Below are positions 23,173-30,285 of a stretch of DNA of 30,869 bases, piece by piece. The stretch is from JAAYOS01 sp050950785 (GTDB taxonomy: Bacteria; Bacillota; Clostridia; Oscillospirales; JAAYOS01). Each line of letters opens with the position of its first letter. Position 1 is the first letter of the stretch. A model generated the notes under the pieces. That model did no database searches, had not been told where the DNA came from, and saw nothing but the letters and a program-made list of their open reading frames with translations. A program made the translations under genes and the position numbers. The DNA lies in the NCBI GenBank assembly GCA_050950785.1, contig JBMNIG010000015.1, positions 1-30,869 on the forward strand, given 5' to 3'.

Positions 23173-25941
23173 ATGTTTACATTTATATTACGGAAGATGC
23201 TGAATAACAAGTGGATGATAATCAGTCTCCTAATAGGTAATATCCTGCTGTGCTCGCTTGTTTCCAGTATTCCTCTCTACTCAGATGCCATACTCCAACG
23301 AATGCTTATAAAGCAGCTCGAACAACAACAGATAGAGACAAACAAATATCCTGGCACGGTTGAAATCAAGTTTAACTCCCTCAGCGTCAATCGCGGTTAC
23401 GAATTAAAATCTCTTGAGGGTTTTGAGGATAAAATAAAGTCTATGCAGCATGACCTTGACCTTCCGCTTGTAGAAAAGGTCACTTCATATTCACTCAACA
23501 CACTAAGAGCTGAGCCAGTCCTGAAGAGGGACTCCCATGTAAAAGACAGAACATTTCAGCTTCGCTTTTACTCAAATTTAATAGATCATATCAATATCGT
23601 AAGTGGTGAAATGTTCAATGACTCACTCGTCGATGGTGTTGTCGAGGTAATCGTAAATGAGCGCACACTTGTTGATAAGGATCTTTTGATAGGCGAAGTA
23701 TATGAATTTGTTACTGTTACATATCCTGACGGCACGCCGATCCGTTTTAAAGTTACCGGAGTATTTGAACACAAAGAAAAGTCGGATCCTTACTGGGTGT
23801 ACTCACCTGCGAATTTTTCAGATGTCTGCCTGATGTCGGAAAATCTTTTCAAAGAACTATTTATAGATGGCTTTGTAGATGACTATCACTTCACATCACA
23901 ATGGTTTTTACTTTTTGACTATACAGCAATGTCGGCAAGGGATGTTGAATATATCTATTCAAACACTTTAGAGTATAAGCAATTTTTTGATCTTTACGGA
24001 ACAACTGCTTGCCGTGTAAACTACTTGAAAACACTTGAAGGTTTTTCGTCTGAAGCATCGAGGCTCAATATTACGCTCTGGGTCCTTCAGGTGCCAATCT
24101 TTATACTCCTTGCATTTTTCATTTTTATGGTCTCAAAGCAAATCCTCGAACAGGAAAGAAATACGATTGCCGTTCTAAAGAGCCGGGGTGCGAGCCGCGC
24201 TCAGATCATATTTATTTTTCTGATACAAAGCCTATTTATTTCAACCATAAGCATTGTTGTGGGGATTCCGATCGGGCTTTTGATCTGCCGTGTTATCGGA
24301 GCAGCCAACGGTTTTCTAAACCTGGTTCAGCGAAGTGCTCTGCAAGTCAGGATGAGCTTGGACGCGATCTTGTACACTGTCTGCGCGGCATTGCTGTCGG
24401 TTTTGACAATGGTCGTACCGGCATTCACATTTTCAAAAATAGGTATAGTCGACCATAAGCGCCAGCGGAGCAGAAAAACTAAACATCCGGTCTGGCAGAG
24501 ATTTTTCCTCGATGTGTTACTTTTTGGCGTTTCTCTATATGGCTACTACAGTTACAACAATCAAAAAGCCTATTTGATGTCATCAGGTGCTTCTTCCCTT
24601 GATCCACTGCTGTTTATCAGTTCTTCCCTATTCATCATAGGGGCAGGTTTGCTTTTCCTCCGGGTATTTCCATATCTAATAAGGCTAATTTATGAAATTG
24701 GAAAGAAGTACTGGCCACCCTCCCTATATGCATCATTTCTCAAAGTGATCCGCTCTGTGGGTGAGGAACAATTCATCATGATATTCCTTGTCCTCACAGT
24801 TGCCACCGGAATATTTAACGCCAAAGCCGCGCGCACGATCAATCTAAACATGGAGGAAAATATCCGCTATCAATACGGTGCTGACCTTGTGGTCATGGAG
24901 GAGTGGAAAGATAATTCCGGAAACGAAGATGCTACCATGCGTGTCTATTTCGAGCCGGATTTTGAAAAGTACAAAGAGCTTGATGAAAATATCAAAATTA
25001 CAAAAGTACTAAATAGCAAACGAAACGTGGTCTCGAATATAAAAAATGTCAGGGTCATGGGTATCAACACCAGGGAGTTTGGCGAGATCGCCTGGTTTAG
25101 GAGCAATCTGCTTCCCACTCACTGGTATCACTACCTTAATACCCTCGCTTCCGACGCACGTGCTGTGCTGGTGTCTTCCAACTTCCACACAAAAGAGGGA
25201 TATGATCTGGGCGACTACATAAGTGTCCGAAACGAGAACAACAACTATTTCACCGGTATCATTTGTGGATTTTTTGATTACTGGCCAACTTACTATCCTA
25301 CAACAACCAGAATATCTTCCGACGGTACAGAAACAAAAAATGACGAGTGGTTGATAGTAGGAAACTTGGCTCAAATACAGTCAGCATGGGGTGTCACTCC
25401 ATATGAGGTGTGGATGAAGGCCGACTCAAACCAGTTCATTTATGATTTTGCTGAAGAAAAGGGACTTAAATTTGCAACTTTTGCCGATTCCGATGCCTTG
25501 ATCATCAATGAAAAGAATGATCCGGTCCTCCAAGGTACAAACGGTGTACTCACAGTGGGATTCATAATAATTCTGATTGTATGTATGACCGGTTTTCTTA
25601 TCTATTGGATACTTTCGATCAGATCAAGAGTGCTACAATTTGGAATATTCCGGGCCATAGGTCTTTCAATGCGCAGCATACTCTCATTGCTTCTCAATGA
25701 ACAACTCTTCATCTCCGGCATGTCTGTGGCATTGGGTGCCCTCACAGGACAAATAGCATCCGAGTTGTTTGTGCCCCTGATACAGCTTGGATACGCTCCA
25801 TCGGCAAACACTTTACCGCTCAGAGTCGTAGCAGAGCGTAGCGACTATATAAACCTGTTTACAACTATAGGTGTACTGTTTGTCACTTGTATGATAATTC
25901 TGGGTGCCATCATTTCTAAGATAAAGATTGCACAAGATTGA
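23173..25941 (+). CDS. FtsX/MacB-like ABC transporter permease
   Basis: A 922-residue permease with duplicated architecture. It has an N-terminal helix (about 13-33), an extracellular domain (about 40-295) and three helices ending the first FtsX core (about 300-420, containing EQERNTIAVLKSRGASRAQI). Two connecting helices follow (about 440-510), then a second N-terminal helix, a second extracellular domain (about 545-780) and a final three-helix FtsX core (about 785-920, with SRVLQFGIFRAIGLSM). It has no nucleotide-binding domain, so it needs a separate ATPase, and none is encoded nearby. GGAGG lies 7 nt before ATG 23173. With the three adaptors it should form an export or envelope-stress complex; the substrate is unknown. 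Confidence 0.88.
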   Translation: MFTFILRKMLNNKWMIISLLIGNILLCSLVSSIPLYSDAILQRMLIKQLEQQQIETNKYPGTVEIKFNSLSVNRGYELKSLEGFEDKIKSMQHDLDLPLVEKVTSYSLNTLRAEPVLKRDSHVKDRTFQLRFYSNLIDHINIVSGEMFNDSLVDGVVEVIVNERTLVDKDLLIGEVYEFVTVTYPDGTPIRFKVTGVFEHKEKSDPYWVYSPANFSDVCLMSENLFKELFIDGFVDDYHFTSQWFLLFDYTAMSARDVEYIYSNTLEYKQFFDLYGTTACRVNYLKTLEGFSSEASRLNITLWVLQVPIFILLAFFIFMVSKQILEQERNTIAVLKSRGASRAQIIFIFLIQSLFISTISIVVGIPIGLLICRVIGAANGFLNLVQRSALQVRMSLDAILYTVCAALLSVLTMVVPAFTFSKIGIVDHKRQRSRKTKHPVWQRFFLDVLLFGVSLYGYYSYNNQKAYLMSSGASSLDPLLFISSSLFIIGAGLLFLRVFPYLIRLIYEIGKKYWPPSLYASFLKVIRSVGEEQFIMIFLVLTVATGIFNAKAARTINLNMEENIRYQYGADLVVMEEWKDNSGNEDATMRVYFEPDFEKYKELDENIKITKVLNSKRNVVSNIKNVRVMGINTREFGEIAWFRSNLLPTHWYHYLNTLASDARAVLVSSNFHTKEGYDLGDYISVRNENNNYFTGIICGFFDYWPTYYPTTTRISSDGTETKNDEWLIVGNLAQIQSAWGVTPYEVWMKADSNQFIYDFAEEKGLKFATFADSDALIINEKNDPVLQGTNGVLTVGFIIILIVCMTGFLIYWILSIRSRVLQFGIFRAIGLSMRSILSLLLNEQLFISGMSVALGALTGQIASELFVPLIQLGYAPSANTLPLRVVAERSDYINLFTTIGVLFVTCMIILGAIISKIKIAQD

Positions 25942-26025
25942 GCCATTTCTGATGTCTCCTCTCTAGGATGTTATGGTTGCAACTTCATTCTAACCGAGGG
26001 ACACAAGAAATGGCTTCTTTTATTT
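25941..26025 (+). terminator. Long hairpin after the permease gene
   Basis: AGCCATTTCT (25941-25950) and AGAAATGGCT (26006-26015) form a perfect 10-bp outer stem with further GTCTC/GGGAC pairing inside, followed by TCTTTTATTT. It could be the operon terminator, but the 55-nt interior is long, so it may instead be the relic end of a mobile element. The stretch 26026-26059 shows nothing else. Confidence 0.5.
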
Positions 26026-26059
26026 CATGGGGAAACCAATTTTACACAATTATACGGAC

Positions 26060-26753
26060 TCAACTCTGCCGTTTATAGTAGCTTTGGAGTTCTTCGCTAA
26101 ACTTCTGCAGTTCCGTTTTTCGCTTCCCACTACCGTGAACGAACTCGATTTTTTCGTCCACTCGTTTCTTTTCCAAAAAGCCTCGGACGTTTGCCATATC
26201 GTTAAGAACGGTTTCGCGTGAAACCGCAAAGTTCGTTCCATATGTTTGGTTAATCTTCTCAACCAGGGCTTGTACTTTGACAAGGAGTTTTTCTGCATTC
26301 TTTTCCACAGCTTTTCGCCAAACAAAAGTGTATCGATTGGCATTGGCTTCGATCTTTGTACCGTCAACGAACAGGTTCTCGAACTGAATCTCGTCTAGGC
26401 TTTTAAGCTTTTGTACCAGCTGGTAGAACAAGTCTTCTGCTATTCCATTGCCGAGCCGCTTTCTAAAGCGAGAAATAGTCGTGTGATCTGGAGCTTTTTG
26501 TCCGTTGAGCAACCACATGAAGTTGATGTCCCGTTTGCAAGCCTTTTCAATTTCCCTGGATTGATAGATGTTGTTCATGCAAGCATACGCGATGATTTTG
26601 AAGAGCGTCTTCGGATGTACTGCTGGTTTTCTCCCTTTATGAGAGTAAGCCTTAAGTAGTTTGTTGTAATTTAGTCCCTCCAGTAGATGGCTTAGCAGTC
26701 TCACCGAATCGTCTTCAGGAATGAGTACCTCAAAATCCATTGGCAAAACTAGT
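26060..26753 (-). pseudogene. IS1182-family transposase, main fragment (interrupted and truncated)
   Basis: This fragment reads LVLPMDFEVLIPEDDSVRLL through HKGRKPAVHPKTLFKIIAYACMN (given in parts), KAPDHTTISRFRKRL and LFVDGTKIEANANRYTFVW, all typical of IS1182-family transposases. It ends at a stop after about 230 residues; intact members are about twice as long, so the C-terminal catalytic half is missing. Its first 22 codons lie 3.2 kb away at 29925-29991, separated by the inserted elements. Joining 29991-29925 to 26733-26060 gives 741 nt, exactly 247 codons in frame. Confidence 0.9.
26734..26753. repeat. 20-bp target-site duplication, left copy
   Basis: AATCCATTGGCAAAACTAGT, identical to 29925-29944. 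The copies flank the ISNCY/IS1202-type element; long duplications are characteristic of that group. Confidence 0.93.
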
Positions 26754-26821
26754 GTCAATACCCGCTGAAAATGTCAGTGAGTAATCGAGACTATTACCCG
26801 ATGAATATGTCATCTCTGGTA

Positions 26822-26829
26822 TTTGAGAT
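26822..26829. repeat. 8-bp target-site duplication of ISLre2, left copy
   Basis: TTTGAGAT, repeated at 28483-28490 directly outside the other inverted repeat. Confidence 0.85.
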
Positions 26830-26864
26830 CTTCGCGTAAAGTTTTTGTAGGGTAGATAAAGAAA

Positions 26865-26926
26865 GAGAATAGTTCCCTGTGTTATGATTAAAGTGTTCAT
26901 CAATAATCAAGGAGGGAACTATTCTC
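26865..26926 (+). promoter_or_regulatory. Inverted repeat sequestering the ISLre2 transposase ribosome site
   Basis: GAGAATAGTTCCCT (26865-26878) and AGGGAACTATTCTC (26913-26926) form a perfect 14-bp stem whose right arm includes most of the GGAGGG ribosome site and ends at the base before ATG 26927. An extended -10-like TGTTATGAT (26880-26888) in the loop could start a shorter transcript lacking the left arm. Confidence 0.7.
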
Positions 26927-28297
26927 ATGGACATTATACCGCAAATCGTAGATTTTATCATCACAAATTGGGAAAGCATTTTTAGTCCAGTTGACGAAAG
27001 CACCACGTTTTTAGATCTAGTGCAAGAAATACACGAGTTTGCAAGCAAACTTGGCTGTAGCACAGCTGAAAGGATCCTCCAAATAGTGGATGAAGAGATA
27101 TACAACCATTCGAATCGCAAGAATAATTGGTATGTAGTCCGTAAGAACGACAAGAGAACAATCTCGACGATAATGGGCGAAGTAACCTATACCAGAACCT
27201 ATTATCGAAATAAGAAAGACAATGCCTACGCATATCTATGTGATGAATGGCTGGGGATACCAAAGCACGAAAGGACAGATCTAACTCTTAAAGCTGCTAT
27301 TCTCAGAAAAGCGGCCGATATGTCGTACCAAAAAACGATCGATAGCTTCCCTCATGTTGGGATAACAAGCAAAACAACGGTCATGAACATCATTCGTCGA
27401 GTTGGCTTAATCGAGAATGATGCCGTCCCTGTTTCCACGGAGAAAAGGCCGGTAAAGACGGTTTACATCGAAGCCGATGAAGACCATCTGGCCATGCAGC
27501 ACGGAGAGGGGAAACTGGGGAAAATGGTTTATGTGCACGAAGGTCTCGAGGTGGTATCACGGAAAAGGAAAAAACTCATCGAAACCAGATACTTCACAGG
27601 TGTGAACAAAAGCAACGATGAGCTGTGGCTGCAGGTAGCTGATTACCTGGACAAAGTCTACGATGAGAACTCCCTAGCGAGGATCTATCTTTCCGGTGAT
27701 GGAGCGGTTTGGATCAGGGAAGGACTTAAATGGATTCGCGGTGCAGAGTTTGTCCTAGACGGATATCATTTATCGAAATATATAACGCAAGCCGCAGGAA
27801 GCGACAAAGACACCGAGAGAGAGCTTCGAGAATATATCGCCAAAAACTTTAAGAAAGAAGCAGCAAAGCTGTTTAGAGTTCTCTCAGAGAAGGCTGAAGA
27901 TGAGAAAGCAAGGGAACGAATAAGGAGTGCAGGATCTTATATTTTACGGCATTGGGAAGCCATTCAAAGGCAGAAAGAAGCGGACTACATTGGCTGCAGT
28001 GCCGAGTCTCACGTAAGTCATGTTTTGGCAGCTAGGATGAGTTCACGTCCGATGGCGTGGAGCGCGGTTGGTGCAGAACATATGGCGGGTTTGAGAACTT
28101 TCATCTTCAACGGTGGAAACATGACCAACTACTTAAAGGAGAAAGACAAAAATGTGAAAAAGGGACTGCGGTTGGCCAAGCTGGAGAACAAAATGAAAAA
28201 GCGGATGAAAGAATGGTGCCAAGTATCGCTACCTGTTATTGCCAATGGGAAAGTGTCGCCAACCTACATTTGGCTAAAAGGAATCTCAAGTATTTAA
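26927..28297 (+). CDS. ISLre2-family (UPF0236) transposase
   Basis: A 456-residue transposase of the UPF0236/ISLre2 family: IMGEVTYTRTYYRNKKDNAY, VYIEADEDHLAMQHGEGK (first Asp motif), LARIYLSGDGAVWIREGLKW (second Asp motif), FVLDGYHLSKYI and CSAESHVSHVLAARMSSRPM. The frame is uninterrupted and the length normal. It moves its own element by a cut or copy reaction at the terminal repeats. GGAGGG lies 10 nt before ATG but can be masked by the hairpin described at 26865. Codon use is not visibly different from the surrounding genes. Confidence 0.95.
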   Translation: MDIIPQIVDFIITNWESIFSPVDESTTFLDLVQEIHEFASKLGCSTAERILQIVDEEIYNHSNRKNNWYVVRKNDKRTISTIMGEVTYTRTYYRNKKDNAYAYLCDEWLGIPKHERTDLTLKAAILRKAADMSYQKTIDSFPHVGITSKTTVMNIIRRVGLIENDAVPVSTEKRPVKTVYIEADEDHLAMQHGEGKLGKMVYVHEGLEVVSRKRKKLIETRYFTGVNKSNDELWLQVADYLDKVYDENSLARIYLSGDGAVWIREGLKWIRGAEFVLDGYHLSKYITQAAGSDKDTERELREYIAKNFKKEAAKLFRVLSEKAEDEKARERIRSAGSYILRHWEAIQRQKEADYIGCSAESHVSHVLAARMSSRPMAWSAVGAEHMAGLRTFIFNGGNMTNYLKEKDKNVKKGLRLAKLENKMKKRMKEWCQVSLPVIANGKVSPTYIWLKGISSI

Positions 28298-28304
28298 ATA
28301 TTTG

Positions 28305-28416
28305 GTTTCTTGGGCATTTCTACACCAAGGATAGTCTAGGGATAATGCCAAGAAGCAAAGAGAAACGAGTCTTGGCATTATCCCTAGACTATCCTACCAT
28401 CAAGAGGCCAAGAAAC
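28305..28416. repeat. Large nested palindrome in the ISLre2 3' region
   Basis: A perfect 24-bp inverted repeat (28329-28352 / 28371-28394, 18-nt loop) is enclosed by a second 9-bp one, GTTTCTTGG (28305-28313) / CCAAGAAAC (28408-28416). It lies between the ISLre2 transposase stop and the right terminal repeat. It lacks a T-run, so it is not a standard terminator. Confidence 0.85.
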
Positions 28417-28459
28417 TAGCTCATCACTTAATCACAGCACAACAAGGAACTACATCGAT

Positions 28460-28482
28460 CCCTACAAAACTTGAACGCGATC
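28460..28482. repeat. Right terminal inverted repeat of ISLre2
   Basis: Pairs with 26830-26852. Directly followed by TTTGAGAT (28483-28490), the right target-site copy. Confidence 0.85.
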
Positions 28483-28511
28483 TTTGAGATTTGGTTCTTT
28501 GACTAGAGCAC

Positions 28512-28557
28512 CGAGTCTGGGTATAATACTTATGAAGGCGTATCATACCCAGGCTCG
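28512..28557. terminator. Stem-loop at the 3' end of the ISNCY transposase gene
   Basis: CGAGTCTGGGTAT (28512-28524) / ATACCCAGGCTCG (28545-28557), 12 of 13 paired with one wobble, overlapping the transposase stop at 28543. The motif ACCGAGTCTGGG recurs at about 28579 next to a T-run. It may limit transcription through the element. Confidence 0.4.
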
Positions 28558-29850
28558 CGATGAATTGGGAAGTTCGGGACCGAGTCTGGGCTTTTTTTGT
28601 GCAGATATCTTCCAAGCTCGTTTCCACGGGTGGTTATCAGCAGGCTTTGTCTTCGTCGGTTCAGCTTTGGGCTTTTCAACCTGGTGTTTGACGGGCTTTT
28701 CGTCGAGCAGCTTGGTGTCGTAGACAACATTTTTGTATTGAACCCTAAGCGGAGTTTTATGGTTATCCAAGACAGTGACCCTTGTTTTGAAAGGTATAGG
28801 TATTAGCTTGTCTCCGCTAGCGATTTGGTAGTACTGACCGTTGTAGGAGAATCCGCTGCCGTCAGAGACACGGCGTTCTTCTTTGACACAGAGGATAGTA
28901 CTGAGATCAATGTTATCATTCGGTTTTCGGAAGGCACTTTCGGAGTTTTCCGGCTGTACTGAGAAGGTTTTGTTGAATTCTTCGATAAACGAGGGAAGAA
29001 ACGCATTTGCTTCTTCAATAGAGGTTATTCCCCGAATTTTGAGTTCAATTGGGAGCCTGCTTTGGAGCGTTCCCCAAAACCTTTCGATGCGTCCTTTGGC
29101 TTGCGGGGACTGAGCAAAAAGAGTGGTTATTCCAAGTTCCTGCATAGCTCGGCCAAACTGCGTAGGTTTGACCCGCTTGCCCTGGAGCTGCTCTTCGATA
29201 GAGAGTCTGGCGCTTTTTGGCGAGAGGAAAATGGAGTGCCGATCGGAGTAGATGCTAACCGGAATACCGTGATGCACAAGCATCTGTTCCATAACCTCAA
29301 AATAACCTTTTAGGCATTCCTCTTTTTCGAAATGCAGCCCCAAGACTTTCCCCGAGGCATCGTCGATTATGCCGTGTAGAGAATACTCATTTCCGTCGAT
29401 CAGCCAAGGATGTGGTGAAGCATCAATCTGCACCAGCAAACCTTCTTGAGGTTTTCTTTTACGGCGATGATGGACTTTGATCTTGCGCTTCTTTTTAGGA
29501 CTGACTACACTGCTTTCAGTCAAGATTCGATGTAGTGCAGAGTAGCTGATTGAAATATTTTCGTACTTCTCGAGAAGCTCTCGGAAGTGGCGGAAGTTAG
29601 CATACTTATACTTCTCAGATTTCTTGAGAGCTACGATCTTGGCCTTGAGCTCATCGGAGAGAGCATGCACCGGTTTACGACCTCGATTTTTGTGAATAAC
29701 GAACTGGCTTCCTTGTTCTAAAACTCCTTTCTTCAGCCTGTACACCTGCCGTTCGCTGAGGTTGAGTAAACTGGCGGCTTCTCTGACGGTTAGCGTCTTA
29801 GCCACTACAAGATTCACAACGTTCAACTTTGCCATTTCTCGTTCGGTCAT
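28543..29850 (-). CDS. ISNCY (IS1202 group) transposase
   Basis: A 435-residue transposase with an N-terminal helix-turn-helix (TVREAASLLNLSERQVYRLK, residues about 23-42) and a second one (ANFRHFRELLEKYENISISY). An integrase-type catalytic core follows with LLVQIDASPHPWLIDG (Asp), VSIYSDRHSIF (Asp) and KGRIERFWGTLQSRL (Glu), then a C-terminal beta domain and a Lys/Pro-rich tail. ATG 29850 (AAAGGA 10 nt upstream) is the native start; the open frame continues upstream only because it runs into the split IS1182 gene. The frame is complete and could be active. Confidence 0.93.
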   Translation of the reverse strand: MTEREMAKLNVVNLVVAKTLTVREAASLLNLSERQVYRLKKGVLEQGSQFVIHKNRGRKPVHALSDELKAKIVALKKSEKYKYANFRHFRELLEKYENISISYSALHRILTESSVVSPKKKRKIKVHHRRKRKPQEGLLVQIDASPHPWLIDGNEYSLHGIIDDASGKVLGLHFEKEECLKGYFEVMEQMLVHHGIPVSIYSDRHSIFLSPKSARLSIEEQLQGKRVKPTQFGRAMQELGITTLFAQSPQAKGRIERFWGTLQSRLPIELKIRGITSIEEANAFLPSFIEEFNKTFSVQPENSESAFRKPNDNIDLSTILCVKEERRVSDGSGFSYNGQYYQIASGDKLIPIPFKTRVTVLDNHKTPLRVQYKNVVYDTKLLDEKPVKHQVEKPKAEPTKTKPADNHPWKRAWKISAQKKPRLGPELPNSSRAWV

Positions 29851-29924
29851 CGAATATGTTTCCTTTCTCATGGATGACATATTCCCAAAACATCTCAGCC
29901 CTGACACTATCACAAGATAACCAC

Positions 29925-29944
29925 AATCCATTGGCAAAACTAGT
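29925..29944. repeat. 20-bp target-site duplication, right copy
   Basis: Identical to 26734-26753; inside the IS1182 transposase gene. Confidence 0.93.
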
Positions 29945-29991
29945 TGATTTCCTGAACTTAATGTCTTATAGTTTTTATGTGGAATGGTCAT
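29925..29991 (-). pseudogene. IS1182-family transposase, N-terminal fragment
   Basis: Encodes MTIPHKNYKTLSSGNQLVLP and then MD, the conserved start of IS1182 transposases, and continues in frame with the fragment ending at 26060 once the inserted element and one target copy are removed. ATG 29991 lies in a small hairpin (ATGTGG/CCACAT, 29978-30000). Confidence 0.85.
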
Positions 29992-30005
29992 AACCACATT
30001 TTAAC

Positions 30006-30037
30006 AGGAAACGAGCCCTTTTTGGGGCTCGTTTCCT
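30006..30037. terminator. Perfect 13-bp hairpin at the IS1182 5' side
   Basis: AGGAAACGAGCCC (30006-30018) / GGGCTCGTTTCCT (30025-30037), 6-nt loop, only weak T-runs. Probably blocks read-through into the IS1182 relic, or marks its end. Confidence 0.55.
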
Positions 30038-30048
30038 CTTATTTCAAC

Positions 30049-30106
30049 AAAAAAAGGCTGCCGCACAATCAGCTTAATCGGCTAATTGTGCAACAGCCCC
30101 TTTTTT
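30049..30106. terminator. Terminator of the feoB operon
   Basis: GGCTG-CC-GCACAAT (30056-30069) pairs with ATTGTGC-AA-CAGCC (30085-30098), flanked by an A-run on the left and CCTTTTTT on the right, so it can work in both directions. Confidence 0.85.
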
Positions 30107-30273
30107 GCGTCTTCTAGTTTCAAGTCCAGGTTTGCGGCTTTGCAAGTAAAACAGTTCCCACTGCAAGCGTAACAGCTTGTGGGTATCTCGCTTCCACAAC
30201 GGACACACCTTGTGGTTAACAGATCTTCTACTTTCATAACCAGGCCGCAGTTCAAACACTTGATCTGTCTCAT
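30082..30273 (-). CDS. Small Cys-rich zinc-ribbon protein next to feoB
   Basis: A 63-residue protein with four CxxC knuckles: CLNC, CVRC, CYAC and CFTC. The spacing fits two zinc-ribbon-like knuckle pairs or a metal-binding site. No membrane segment. GAGGTAG precedes ATG 30273, which lies 12 nt after the feoB stop, so the two are co-transcribed and the terminator stem overlaps its last codons. Ferrous-iron operons often carry small accessory proteins (FeoA, FeoC, Cys-rich FeoB-associated proteins); this one has no clear similarity to FeoC, so the partnership with FeoB is inferred only from position. Confidence 0.75.
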   Translation of the reverse strand: MRQIKCLNCGLVMKVEDLLTTRCVRCGSEIPTSCYACSGNCFTCKAANLDLKLEDAKKGLLHN

Positions 30274-30285
30274 TGTGATCTACCT

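Larger units (their letters stand above)
26830..28482 (+). mobile_element. ISLre2-family insertion sequence (about 1.65 kb)
   Basis: Imperfect 23-bp terminal inverted repeats at 26830-26852 and 28460-28482 share TCGCGT near the tip and GTTTT(T)GTAGGG further in, about 18 of 23 matching. They are flanked by the 8-bp direct repeat TTTGAGAT. It contains one full-length transposase gene, so it may be active. It lies in the non-coding end of the ISNCY element, between that element's end and the transposase stop. Confidence 0.9.
26754..29924 (-). mobile_element. ISNCY/IS1202-type insertion sequence carrying an inserted ISLre2
   Basis: Bounded by the 20-bp direct repeats. Both ends start GT and carry TGTCAG at exactly the same offset (18 nt: 26772-26777 and 29906-29901), plus the 12-nt motif GAATATGTCATC further in (26803-26814 and, inverted, 29884-29873). 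Sixteen of the first 26 positions match without gaps. Without the inner ISLre2 and its extra target copy it is about 1.5 kb, a usual size for the group. It encodes one transposase on the minus strand. Confidence 0.88.

Noticed and set aside
26060..26758. An intact small transposase
   Set aside because: Its first residues come from ISNCY end sequence at the junction, the true N-terminus is at 29925-29991, and the C-terminal half of the family is missing.
28543..29997. A 484-residue ISNCY transposase starting at 29997
   Set aside because: The first 49 codons combine the IS1182 N-terminus and the ISNCY end; they are open only by chance read-through across the insertion junction.
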